From: Burkholderiaceae bacterium | GTDB lineage: Bacteria > Pseudomonadota > Gammaproteobacteria > Burkholderiales > Burkholderiaceae_C | Assembly: GCA_019745555.1 (NCBI GenBank) | Contig: JAIESX010000021.1 | Span: forward strand, 98,051 to 162,050 | Length of the DNA stretch: 64,000 nucleotides | Direction of reading: 5' to 3' | Part shown: in pieces, positions 54,246 through 61,960 of the stretch | Numbering within the stretch: the first letter of the stretch is position 1 | Layout of the letters: each line of letters starts with the position of its first letter | Translations under genes and position numbers: made by a program | The notes under the pieces: model-generated | What the model saw: only the letters and a program-made list of their open reading frames with translations | Told to the model about the DNA's origin: nothing | Database searches by the model: none

Positions 54246-55490
54246 TCACAGCGGGGCAGGCTCCGTGTTCGTGAGGCGGTCGGCGGGCCTGGTCACGATG
54301 TCGTCCTCCGACGCCACCCGTCCGCGCGGCGGCCCCAGGGCCTGGCGCTCGGCATCGTGCAGGGCGTCCATGGGCGAGGCCGTGGCCGGGTCCACCGTGA
54401 CCACGCCCACACCCAGCCGCGGCTGGAACTCGCGCGTCACCCCGTCGCGGCCCACCACCGTCAGCACCTGCGCCACCAGCGAGCGCAGGCGCGAGACCGT
54501 GATGCGCACGTACTGGCGTCGCTGGTCGGCCGAGATCACCACCACGAAGCAGCCCGGGTGGTACAGGCCCACCACGCAGCGAAAGCCCGCTGCGCGGCGG
54601 ATGCGCGCGGCGATGGCCGCCTGGATCTGCTGCTCCACGCCGTACTGCGCCGCGTCGGCCCCCTCGTGCAGATTGCGGATGTGCAGGCAGACCACGGTGC
54701 AGATGCCGCTCAGGCGCGCCGTGCGCCAGAAGGCATGCGTCACCTCGCCCAGCAGCACCGAACCCACGGGCAGGCCCGTCGTCGGGTCGGTGCGTGTCTC
54801 CAGCGCAGCCAAGCGTTCGAGCTGGCGGTTCTGGCGGATGCGCTTGACCACCACCACCGAACCCACCAGGAAGTACAGCACCGTGCTGACCGCCGTCAGC
54901 GCCCAGGTGCCCAGGCCGTAGCCCGGCACGCCCAGGCTGTACACGCCCAGGCCAAAGATCTCGATCGCCAGGCACACGCCGGCCAGCACCACCCAGGGCG
55001 CCAGCGGGTCGCCCAGCGCCGCGGCGCGCAGCGCGATGCCCAGACCCAGCATCACGGCCAGCACCGTGAGCCAGGCCGTCACCCGCAGCAGGCCGTACAG
55101 CTCGTCTGTGGAGGAGGCCTGCGCGACCAGCACGCCCAGCACCAGCGCCGTCAGCAGGAAAAAGCGCGAACTCCAGCCCGTCAGGCGCCAGGCCAGCGGG
55201 TCCTCCTGCCTGCCGCCCAGCCACAGGCCCAGGAAATGCAGTGTCAGCGCGGCGCTCAGCGGGCCGGCGCAGATCTTGGCCATCCACAGCAGCCCCAGCG
55301 GCAGGGCGGGAAACAGTTCTTCCGGCAGGCCCGTGCGCACCAGGCTGCTGGCGCCGGTGACCGCAACGAACAGGAGGTACTGCAGCGAGCCCAGGTTGCG
55401 GCTGTACAGCGCATAGACCAGGGCCAGCAGCGAGAGCGTCAGCAGACCCCCTGCCATGCCCGACCAGATCACCAGTTCGTGAAATTCCAT
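54246..55490 (-). CDS. Seven-helix membrane protein with degenerate GGDEF domain (paralogue 3 of 3)
   Basis: A protein of 414 residues (start MEFHELVIWSGMAGGLLTL). Seven helices (about 1-235) lead to a GGDEF-like domain starting DPTTGLPVGSVLL. The GGDEF loop position reads HPGCF (311-315), with CLHIRNLHEGADAAQ in the metal-site region, so it should be catalytically dead. It is most like paralogue 1 in the pseudo-active-site stretch (FRCVVGLYHPGCFVVVISAD). It is the first gene of the trio, separated from paralogue 2 by 124 bases. Confidence 0.85.
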   Translation of the reverse strand: MEFHELVIWSGMAGGLLTLSLLALVYALYSRNLGSLQYLLFVAVTGASSLVRTGLPEELFPALPLGLLWMAKICAGPLSAALTLHFLGLWLGGRQEDPLAWRLTGWSSRFFLLTALVLGVLVAQASSTDELYGLLRVTAWLTVLAVMLGLGIALRAAALGDPLAPWVVLAGVCLAIEIFGLGVYSLGVPGYGLGTWALTAVSTVLYFLVGSVVVVKRIRQNRQLERLAALETRTDPTTGLPVGSVLLGEVTHAFWRTARLSGICTVVCLHIRNLHEGADAAQYGVEQQIQAAIAARIRRAAGFRCVVGLYHPGCFVVVISADQRRQYVRITVSRLRSLVAQVLTVVGRDGVTREFQPRLGVGVVTVDPATASPMDALHDAERQALGPPRGRVASEDDIVTRPADRLTNTEPAPL

Positions 55491-55580
55491 GACATGATTA
55501 TTGATGTACTGCAGCGTCCCGGCCCGTACGCAAAAGCCGGGACCACGGAATTTCTCACGGGGGCCGCGGGTGCCTGCGTG

Positions 55581-56198
55581 TCAGTCCTGCTCCCGCCCCG
55601 GACGCCACACCAGCAGCAGATTGTTGGCCGGCATCTCGTGTCGTTCGCTCAGGTGGAGCCCCGCCTGCCGGGCCAGCTCTTCCAGGTCCTCGCGCCGGCG
55701 CAGACCCCAGGCCGGGTTGCGCGCGCGCAGGCTCGCGTCGAAGGCCAGGTTGCTCGGCGTGGTCAGCACCTCGTCTTCCAGATAAGGGCCATAGGTGACC
55801 AGCAGGCCGTCCGGCGCCAGATGGCGTGCCGCGCCCTGCATGAGCGCGCGGCTGCAGGCGGGTGGGGCGATGTGCAGCATGTTGGCGCAGTAGACCAGCG
55901 CGTACTGCGCATCGTCCAGCGGCCAGGACTGCTGCAGCACGTCCAGCACACGCGCCGGCTGCACATTGAGCAGCCGCGCCTCGCTGGCGCGCGCGTCGAT
56001 GCTGGGCAGCATGCGCACGTCCACGTCGGTGGGCTGCCACTGCCAGTGCGGCAGATGCGCGGCGAACCAGGCCACATGCTGGCCCGTGCCGCTGGCGATC
56101 TCCAGCGCGCGGCCACGCTCGGGCAGCAGACGCAGCAGCCGCTCGAGGATGGGTTGCTTGTTGCGATCGGAGGGGGCGCTGAAGGCAATGTCGTTCAT
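55581..56198 (-). CDS. DUF938 SAM-dependent methyltransferase
   Basis: A protein of 205 residues, start MNDIAFSAPSDRNKQPI at 56198. It has the DUF938 sequence: ALEIASGTGQHVAWFAAHLPHWQWQPTDVD, with the SAM-binding loop EIASGTGQH and the YCANMLHIAPP motif. Members are predicted methyltransferases of unknown substrate. It lies between the degenerate-GGDEF trio (90-base gap) and a true diguanylate cyclase (96-base gap), all on the minus strand. Confidence 0.88.
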   Translation of the reverse strand: MNDIAFSAPSDRNKQPILERLLRLLPERGRALEIASGTGQHVAWFAAHLPHWQWQPTDVDVRMLPSIDARASEARLLNVQPARVLDVLQQSWPLDDAQYALVYCANMLHIAPPACSRALMQGAARHLAPDGLLVTYGPYLEDEVLTTPSNLAFDASLRARNPAWGLRRREDLEELARQAGLHLSERHEMPANNLLLVWRPGREQD

Positions 56199-56294
56199 GG
56201 CAGCCCGCGATTGCAACCGGGCGCGCCGCGCACGTCAAGACATGAGGCCCTGCGCTCCCATGTTCATGGGAGGTGCGCGTGGCCGTCGCCGTCC

Positions 56295-57455
56295 TCAATC
56301 CGGCAGGTCGGCCGACGCCAGATGCCCGCGGCCCGCATGCTTGGCCCGGTACAGCGCCGTGTCCGCGCGCGCCATCAGCGTCTCCAGCGTGTCCTGCGGT
56401 GCGAACTGCGCGTGGCCTGCGCTGAAATCGAGGTGGTAGCCGCGCGCCTGCGGCGTACGTTGCGCCAGCTCCGCACGCAGGCGGCGGTCGAAGGCCAGCG
56501 CCGCCTCGGGGCCGGCCTGCGTCAGCAGCACGCAGAACTCCTCGCCGCCCAGGCGCGCGCTCACGTCGCCTGCGCGCTGGCAGCGCTGCAGCAGCGCACC
56601 GAAGAACTGCAGCGCATCATCGCCCGCCTCATGGCCGTGCGTGTCGTTGATGTTCTTGAAGTGGTCCAGGTCCAGCATCAGCAGGGCCAGCGGCTGGCCG
56701 TGGCGTCGCGCGTGGCGCAGCGCCTTGTCGGCGCGCTCGGCCCAGCCGCTGCGGTTGAGCAGGCCCGTGAGCGCGTCGGTGATCACCAGCGTGCGCAACT
56801 GCTGCTGCACCTCTTCGCGCCAGGCCGCCAGGATGGAGATATTGCCCAGCACCAGCGTCACGTTGGCCGCCACCAGCGCCGCCAGGTTGACCGGCGTGGG
56901 CGCGCGGAAGTAGGGGTAGAGCTCGGTGAACCAGGCGCCCAGGATGCCGCGCGTGGCCGTGAACGCTGCCATCACGGCCAGGCAGCCGAACAGCAGGTGG
57001 CGCCAGGCCCCGCGGCCGAACTCCTTCTGCGGCCACAAGGTGGCGCGCGCCAGGATCAGCAGCTGTGCCGCGATCAGCAGGTTAGCCCAGCCCACGCGCA
57101 CGGGGTAGCTCTGAAAGCTCAGCGCGTAGCCCACGGGCGTGGCGATCACCAGCACCCAGAGCACACGGCCCAGCGGGCGTGGCCCCAGCCAGTGCGACAG
57201 TGCACGGAAGATGAGGCAGTTGCACAGGCTCAGCAGCGCCATGGCCAGCGTCGACAGCAGCCAGTCCGGCCACTGCTCGCGCCAGAAGCCCGCGAAGATC
57301 AGCGCCAGCCAGGCGCTGGCATTGACCATCAGCGACAGCCGCGCGTCGTGCGCGCCCCGGCTCAGGTTCTGCCCCATGACCAGCGGCAGCGCCAGGGACA
57401 TCGCCAGCAGATTGGTGACGTTGAGAAAGATCAGGGAGGTCGGGTCGAGCTGCAC
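56295..57455 (-). CDS. Membrane diguanylate cyclase (GGDEF domain)
   Basis: A protein of 386 residues. About six helices span residues 5-215; a GGDEF domain follows from DALTGLLNRSG. It is intact: LMLDLDHFKNINDTHGH (metal site), GGEEF (303-307) and an I-site RAGD five residues upstream, so it should make c-di-GMP under product inhibition. Its membrane part is not the same as that of the degenerate trio. Its closeness to the trio invites a regulatory link, which is inference. Confidence 0.9.
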   Translation of the reverse strand: MQLDPTSLIFLNVTNLLAMSLALPLVMGQNLSRGAHDARLSLMVNASAWLALIFAGFWREQWPDWLLSTLAMALLSLCNCLIFRALSHWLGPRPLGRVLWVLVIATPVGYALSFQSYPVRVGWANLLIAAQLLILARATLWPQKEFGRGAWRHLLFGCLAVMAAFTATRGILGAWFTELYPYFRAPTPVNLAALVAANVTLVLGNISILAAWREEVQQQLRTLVITDALTGLLNRSGWAERADKALRHARRHGQPLALLMLDLDHFKNINDTHGHEAGDDALQFFGALLQRCQRAGDVSARLGGEEFCVLLTQAGPEAALAFDRRLRAELAQRTPQARGYHLDFSAGHAQFAPQDTLETLMARADTALYRAKHAGRGHLASADLPD

Positions 57456-57550
57456 GGCGGGCAGGGCAGGGAGGTGCTGGCGAATTCGCCAGTTTAGGCG
57501 CCCTTGGTCCCCGCTTCGTTGCGGCTAGTGCGTACGCCGACGGGCGGCGT

Positions 57551-58570
57551 TCATCCCGTCTGCGCCATCGGCAGCACCTGACGGCAGCGCGGGTAGCCCA
57601 TGCAGCCCCAGTAGCTGCCTTCGTGCTCCGACTCGCGCTCCACCATCTTGGTGCCGCAGTTGGCGCAGGTGGGGCGCCAGTACTCGCCTTCATAGGCCGC
57701 GTCCAGCAGGGCCTGCTGCTGCTCAGGCCGGCGCTTGGCGATCAGCGCCAGCAGGGACTGGCCGTCCAGCGGGTTGATGCCCTCGCGGTGCGCGAACTCC
57801 AGCGCCTCGCGCGTGTAGCCGCCGCTGGTCACATAGCTGCCGCGGCGCAGCTGGTGCGCCGCGAGCTTGGCCTGGAAATCCTGCAGCTCGCGTAGACCCA
57901 CAGGCTGGCTCAGCCAGTGGCGGCAGCGCGCCAGCGCCACCGGGCCCTGGGCGTGACGCGAGTGCAGCCACAGGTCCACCCCGCCGCCCGCGCCCAGGGA
58001 CTGGGCGCGCGGCTGGAAACCCGCCTGCGTGAACAGCGCCAGGCACACCGTCTCGAAGCGCCGCCACTCGATGTGCGCGTAGACCTCCGGCCCCCAGGCT
58101 GTGGCGCGCACGCGCGGCGGCGCCACGTCATGCAGCGGGTCCAGCGTCGAGGGCATCGTGGACGGGCCGCCCAGCGTGGACGGAATGGTCGAGGGTGAGT
58201 CGGTGGTTGCGCCCCAGGCATCATCCGGCTCGGCCATGGGCTCCAGACGGATGCGCGTGGGCGGGTTGAGCAGCTCCTCGGGCAATACCGAATGCTGGAA
58301 GCGCGACACCGGGGCCTCGTCCCCCAGCGGCATCGTCTCCTGCCGGCGCTGGCGCAGCGTGTGCAGGCCCATGAGCAGCAGCCCCAGGCCCAGCGCCACC
58401 CAGCCCAGGGGCTGGATCTGGGCGATCACCGCGTTCACCGCGGCCGAGCCCTTGAGCACATAGGGAGAGATCAGCAGCACCACGCCGATGGCGGTGGCGA
58501 TGAAGCCTTTCTCGTTCAGACTGGAGGGGGGAAGTCGGTGTTCAGTCAGGCGGCCTGGCTGCGTTCTCAT
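57551..58570 (-). CDS. Membrane-anchored Mrr-like endonuclease-fold protein with zinc ribbon, altered catalytic motif
   Basis: A protein of 339 residues (start MRTQPGRLTE). Two helices (about 24-40 and 53-70) precede a Ser/Thr/Pro linker with STIPSTLGGPSTMPSTL. An Mrr-type PD-(D/E)xK domain follows (about 165-285: EWRRFETVCLALFTQAGF, GAGGGVDLWL with D199). The usual catalytic QxK reads RCR (215-217), so the Lys is lost and nuclease activity is doubtful. A C4 zinc ribbon of topoisomerase type ends it (C302, C305, C323, C329). Related membrane Mrr proteins with QCKHW occur in Burkholderiales; this copy has diverged. Confidence 0.82.
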   Translation of the reverse strand: MRTQPGRLTEHRLPPSSLNEKGFIATAIGVVLLISPYVLKGSAAVNAVIAQIQPLGWVALGLGLLLMGLHTLRQRRQETMPLGDEAPVSRFQHSVLPEELLNPPTRIRLEPMAEPDDAWGATTDSPSTIPSTLGGPSTMPSTLDPLHDVAPPRVRATAWGPEVYAHIEWRRFETVCLALFTQAGFQPRAQSLGAGGGVDLWLHSRHAQGPVALARCRHWLSQPVGLRELQDFQAKLAAHQLRRGSYVTSGGYTREALEFAHREGINPLDGQSLLALIAKRRPEQQQALLDAAYEGEYWRPTCANCGTKMVERESEHEGSYWGCMGYPRCRQVLPMAQTG

Positions 58571-58670
58571 TCTTGTGCTCCCAGCGCGTGGTTTTTTTGG
58601 ACGCCGGGCAACTGTAGCCAAGAATGCGCGCCGCACCAGCCCCGTGGGGCCATGCTTCGCGCCAAAAGCA

Positions 58671-58716
58671 ACAAGCCCGGTCGATTGCGTCCTCTTGCGA
58701 GGGAAAACCCGGGGCT
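58671..58716 (-). terminator. Possible hairpin terminator after the DUF924 gene
   Basis: Downstream of the DUF924 stop on the minus strand, AAGCCC...GGGCTT arms (58671-58678 against 58708-58716) enclose a ~29-base loop, with T-rich sequence after the second arm (TTGTTGCTTTT). The stem is imperfect and the loop is large, so this is a weak call. The remainder of the 153-base gap before the Mrr-like gene shows nothing else. Confidence 0.3.
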
Positions 58717-58723
58717 TCGGGCC

Positions 58724-59275
58724 TCAGAAAGACGAGCCCGGCTGCTGCAGAAAGGCCAGCTCCTCGGACGTGGAGTCGCGGCCCAACACCGCGTTGCGGT
58801 GCGGGTAGCGGCCGAAGCGGCGGACGATCTCGGTGTGCCGGTGCAGGAAATGCAGGTTGTTCTCCAGTCCCGGCTGGCTGAACAGCGGCAGCGCCTCGGT
58901 GTGCGCGTCCAGGTCTTCGCTGTGCATATAGGGCATGTAGGCGAAAGGCTTGTGCGGCGTGGGCAGGGCCTGGTCCAGCCCCAGCGCCACTAGCTCGCGC
59001 GCCAGCGTCAGTGCCAGCGCATCGCATGCAAAGGCCAGCGGCGTGTCGCGGTGGATGTTGCGCGGGAACTGGTCCAGCACGATGATCTCGGCCAGCCGGC
59101 CCGGCGCGTCCTGGCGCCATCGCTGCAGGCCGGCGGGCGCCGCCGCGTCCAGCAGCGCGCCGAAGCGCGCGCGGATCAGCGCGTCCAGCGCCGCGTCCTT
59201 CGCGAAATGCTGCTTGGGCGTGAGCTCCTCAAACCAGAAGCCCAGGACATCCCGGGCCGAGTGCAGGGTGGACAT
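58724..59275 (-). CDS. DUF924 family protein
   Basis: A protein of 183 residues with the complete DUF924 sequence pattern: VLGFWFEELTPKQHFAKDAALD, IIVLDQFPRNIHRDTPLAF and PYMHSEDLDAHTEALPLF. The family is a TPR-like helical protein of unknown function, widespread in proteobacteria. It follows the small acidic protein gene (59283-59531) by 7 bases on the same strand. Confidence 0.9.
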   Translation of the reverse strand: MSTLHSARDVLGFWFEELTPKQHFAKDAALDALIRARFGALLDAAAPAGLQRWRQDAPGRLAEIIVLDQFPRNIHRDTPLAFACDALALTLARELVALGLDQALPTPHKPFAYMPYMHSEDLDAHTEALPLFSQPGLENNLHFLHRHTEIVRRFGRYPHRNAVLGRDSTSEELAFLQQPGSSF

Positions 59276-59282
59276 GCCCGCT

Positions 59283-59531
59283 TCAGCCGGCCACGAACTC
59301 GTAGCTCACTTCCTCGCTGTCCACCAGCTCGAGGAACTCCTCGAGCTCCTCGTCGCTGGCGGTGCCGCTCCAGTTGCCCTCGGGGTCGGCGGCGTACAGC
59401 GGCTCGATGGCCAGGTCCAGGTAGGTTCCGCCGGGCATGCGGATCACCGGCGTGCCTTCGGAGGTTTGCACCAGCTCCCAGCCTTCGGGCACGGTCATGT
59501 CGAGCTGGATGGTGACCTTGAGTTTCTTCAT
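59283..59531 (-). CDS. Small acidic conserved protein
   Basis: A protein of 82 residues, start MKKLKVTIQLDMTVPEGWELVQT at 59531, with AGGAA upstream. It is Glu-rich toward the C-terminus (ASDEELEEFLELVDSEE). It has a strand-like N-terminal region (KLKVTIQLDM) and no recognised domain. It sits 7 bases before DUF924 and 49 bases after the GIY-YIG-like gene on the minus strand. Confidence 0.65.
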   Translation of the reverse strand: MKKLKVTIQLDMTVPEGWELVQTSEGTPVIRMPGGTYLDLAIEPLYAADPEGNWSGTASDEELEEFLELVDSEEVSYEFVAG

Positions 59532-59580
59532 GGAGGTTCCTCGGTTGCGATGCGCCAAGCTTAGCGCCTGTCAACGGAGC

Positions 59581-59907
59581 CTAAGCCTGCCACACCCCGA
59601 AGCCCGCCGAGCGCAGGTCGATGCCGATCTCCACCTCGCGCGCCTGCGCCTCCTCGTAGCGCATGGGGTTGAAGCCTTCGTAGAGATCGGGCAGCAGGCG
59701 CAGGCCGTATTGCGTCACATAACGGTTGGCCTGGATGCCGGCCTTGTGCTTGTCGAAGCGCACGTCCGGGTCCAGTCCAGTCATTCCTACATACACGCAA
59801 GGCTGGCCTTCCACATAGCCCGGGTTGCTCCTGCGAAAGCGCGGCTCTTCGAGCACGGCTTTCGAGAGCTCGATCACATAGACGTGGTAGTGCGGGCGGC
59901 GGGCCAT
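59581..59907 (-). CDS. Small protein resembling the GIY-YIG nuclease fold
   Basis: A protein of 108 residues. Its N-terminal half reads YHVYVIELSK ... CVYVGMTGLDPDVRFDKHKAG, which follows the GIY-YIG layout: a first Y-x-x-x-L strand, then YVG.T..P..R...H. In typical members the pair is GIY and YIG with Arg and Glu; here YVI and YVG stand in, R50 and H53 are present, and the catalytic Glu is not obvious (E87 or E92 may serve). Assignment is by pattern only. Confidence 0.5.
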   Translation of the reverse strand: MARRPHYHVYVIELSKAVLEEPRFRRSNPGYVEGQPCVYVGMTGLDPDVRFDKHKAGIQANRYVTQYGLRLLPDLYEGFNPMRYEEAQAREVEIGIDLRSAGFGVWQA

Positions 59908-60134
59908 GGCGAGGGGGTAGGACGCGCTGATTATTCACCGCGTGGCCCGGTGTCCTGCCGAGCCGCCCGCCAGCGCCGGGGCCGGTGATATTTCACGGCG
60001 CGTGCCTGTGCTGGCCAAAGCGGTAAAAGTTGGCAGCGCTTTTCGCGCCTTGCCGTGAACTGTGCACGGTCGCCCTGCTGCTTTCCTGGGGCGGGCCTTC
60101 GATACTGCTTCTCACCATGCATCAGAAGCACACG

Positions 60135-60641
60135 ATGAAGTTCACCGCCCTCCTGCTCAGCTTGGCTGCGCTGGCCGCGGCCGCTCCGGCGCGGGCCGAC
60201 AACGCCGCCTTGCCCGGCTGGCAGACCCGCCGGCTCTACCTGGAGCAGCAGGACGAGGCGCGCTACCGCGTCTGCGACGCCCAGCGTGCCGACAACCCCG
60301 CCACGCGCACCCTGGACTTCACCCCCGCCGGCCGCCGCTGCCTGATCGACGCCCTGGGCCAGGCGGCTTCGGTGCAAGGCACGCTGGTGCTGCTGCGCAA
60401 TGCCTCGGCCACGCTGCGCAAGGCCCCGGAAGATCAAACCCTGCGCACGGCCGCGCTGCGCGCCGTGGCGCGCGCCCGCGTGCAGCTGGCGGGCGAGCTC
60501 ATGCATCTGCGCGAGCGCTTCCGTGAAGAGGCCGCCGCGCTGGACCTGGCCGAGTTCTCCATCCACCTGCCGCAGCTGCATTACGAGCAGCAGCAGTGGC
60601 GGCTGGAGGTCTACATGACCGCGGGGCCCATGGCCCGCTGA
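60135..60641 (+). CDS. Secreted protein of unknown function
   Basis: A protein of 168 residues, start MKFTALLLSLAALAAAAPARA, with a signal peptide cleaved at about residue 22. The rest is mostly helical and Arg/Ala-rich with two Cys (residues about 46 and 68), and no recognised domain. It is the first rightward gene after a run on the minus strand; the 227-base gap before it shows no clear promoter. Function unknown. Confidence 0.65.
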   Translation: MKFTALLLSLAALAAAAPARADNAALPGWQTRRLYLEQQDEARYRVCDAQRADNPATRTLDFTPAGRRCLIDALGQAASVQGTLVLLRNASATLRKAPEDQTLRTAALRAVARARVQLAGELMHLRERFREEAAALDLAEFSIHLPQLHYEQQQWRLEVYMTAGPMAR

Positions 60642-60651
60642 GGCGGCGCGC

Positions 60652-61071
60652 CTACTTGCGGCGCAGCGTGCCCGCCAGATCGGTGCCCGGCGCCACGGTG
60701 TTGAACACCGTGCCGTACTTCTTCACGTTCTCGTGCAGCAGGGCCAGGCGCTGATCGCTCTCGTCCGTGTCCACGATGATCTCGTAGCGGATGCTCTCCA
60801 TCTTGGGCGGCACGTCCTGGCGCACGCCGTCCACCACCACCTCCACGCCGCGCAGCTGGAACTTGAGGATGGGCACCACGCGTTCGATGCCCTTGACCAT
60901 GCAGGCGGACAGGGCGGCCAGCAGCAGCTCGGCCGGGTTGAAGGCCTGCGGGTTGCCCGCCAGGTCCGTGTCCAGCGCAATCTCGGCCTGCTTGCAGACG
61001 GCGCGGCTGCTGTGCGCGTCCACGCGGCGGGTTTCCACGTGGAAAGTCATCTTGGCGGGGGTGGGAGTCAT
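60652..61071 (-). CDS. OsmC-family protein lacking the second catalytic Cys
   Basis: A protein of 139 residues, start MTPTPAKMTFHVE. It has the OsmC pattern FNPAELLLAALSACMVKGIERV with a conserved Cys (residue 65) and VVDTDESDQRLALLHENVKKYGTVFNTVA near the C-terminus. In peroxidatic OsmC/Ohr proteins the second Cys lies in an x-CPV-x motif at this place; here it reads GTVFNT, so the disulphide pair is absent. A peroxidase role is therefore doubtful. It converges with the preceding secreted-protein gene (10-base gap) and shares its strand with the toxin gene (19-base gap). Confidence 0.83.
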   Translation of the reverse strand: MTPTPAKMTFHVETRRVDAHSSRAVCKQAEIALDTDLAGNPQAFNPAELLLAALSACMVKGIERVVPILKFQLRGVEVVVDGVRQDVPPKMESIRYEIIVDTDESDQRLALLHENVKKYGTVFNTVAPGTDLAGTLRRK

Positions 61072-61090
61072 GGGGGGACTTTGGTTGGCG

Positions 61091-61390
61091 TCACGTAGTC
61101 TGCATCCGATCCCGCCAATAGCCGGGCTTGCGGTGCTGGTGGCAAATGGCGATGACCAGCAGATCGTCGCCATCCAAACTGTAGATGACGCTGTACGGAA
61201 AGCGACTGAGCCGGCAACGCCGGGTCTGTGGGCTCAACGGATGCCAGGCCTGCGGGTAGCGGGTGATGAGCGTGATGGTCTTGAGGGTTTCGACCAGAAA
61301 GGCGTCACCCAGGCCCGGTGCCTGCGCCGCGTACCACGCCATGGCCTCGTCGAGCTCGTGCTGCGCCGGCGCCAGCAGCTTGACGTTCAT
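61091..61390 (-). CDS. RelE/ParE-family toxin
   Basis: A protein of 99 residues with the ParE-type plasmid-stabilisation pattern: NVKLLAPAQHELDEAMAWYAAQAPGLGDAFL, YPQAWHPL, RRCRLSRFPYSVIYSLDGDDLLVIAICHQHRKPGYW. ParE relatives poison DNA gyrase; RelE relatives cut mRNA. Its start overlaps the antitoxin stop by 4 bases, the usual antitoxin-first order. It forms a chromosomal toxin-antitoxin pair close to the foreign island. Confidence 0.9.
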   Translation of the reverse strand: MNVKLLAPAQHELDEAMAWYAAQAPGLGDAFLVETLKTITLITRYPQAWHPLSPQTRRCRLSRFPYSVIYSLDGDDLLVIAICHQHRKPGYWRDRMQTT

Positions 61391-61620
61391 TGGCCGGTAG
61401 GCTTGACCGTGTATTTGCCCAGCACCTCGGCCAGGGGCAGGGCGCTGATCTCACCGCGGCGATACGCCGCGAGCCGGTCCTCGGCTTCCTTGGCCCAGAG
61501 TGCGTCGAGGTTCGGGTCCGGCGTGTCCAAAGTGTCCAGGATGCGCTCGACCAGTTCCATGCGCTCGGCTGGCGGCAGCTGCGCGGCTTGCTGGCTCAGG
61601 GATTCGGCGGTGTGTGACAT
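61387..61620 (-). CDS. Addiction-module antitoxin
   Basis: A 77-residue protein with the pattern of the addiction-module component family (TIGR02574-like): LSQQAAQLPPAERMELVERILDTLDTPDPNLDALWAKEAEDRLAAYRRGEI. It is coded directly before the ParE-type toxin and overlaps it, so it is the partner antitoxin and probably autorepresses the pair. Confidence 0.88.
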   Translation of the reverse strand: MSHTAESLSQQAAQLPPAERMELVERILDTLDTPDPNLDALWAKEAEDRLAAYRRGEISALPLAEVLGKYTVKPTGQ

Positions 61621-61672
61621 GGCGGGCTCCGTACGGTCGGCTACAACCAGACTATAGCGATTCGGGCTTGAA

Positions 61673-61954
61673 TCACTCCTCGATCTTCACGCCCTTCCAG
61701 AAGGCCACGCGGCCCTGGATGAGGTGGGCGTCGGCCTTGGGCTCGGGGTAGAACCAGACGGCGTCGGGCAGCATGTCGCCGTTGACCAGCAGGCTGTAGT
61801 AATGCGCCTCGCCCTTCCACGGGCAGGTGGTCTTGTGGTTGCTGAAGGTGACGTACTCGCGCTTGAGCGTGTGCTCGGGGAAGTAGTGGTTGCCCTCCAC
61901 CAGCACGGTGTCGTCACTCTCGGCGATGACGGTGTTGTTCCAGGTGGCTTTCAT
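61673..61954 (-). CDS. DUF427 domain protein
   Basis: A protein of 93 residues with the DUF427 pattern: MKATWNNTVIAESDDTVLVEGNHYFPEHTLKREYVTFSNHKTTCPWKGEAHYYSLLVNG. The conserved CPWKG motif is diagnostic. Function unknown; structures show a small beta-rich fold. It is the last gene of normal base composition before the island and is separated from the ATPase stop by 6 bases, same strand. Confidence 0.92.
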   Translation of the reverse strand: MKATWNNTVIAESDDTVLVEGNHYFPEHTLKREYVTFSNHKTTCPWKGEAHYYSLLVNGDMLPDAVWFYPEPKADAHLIQGRVAFWKGVKIEE

Positions 61955-61960
61955 GAGGAA

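Noticed and set aside
54357..57497. A 1046-codon open frame on the plus strand
   Set aside because: Antisense to the third degenerate-GGDEF gene, the DUF938 gene and the diguanylate cyclase; composition is shadow-like with no domain.
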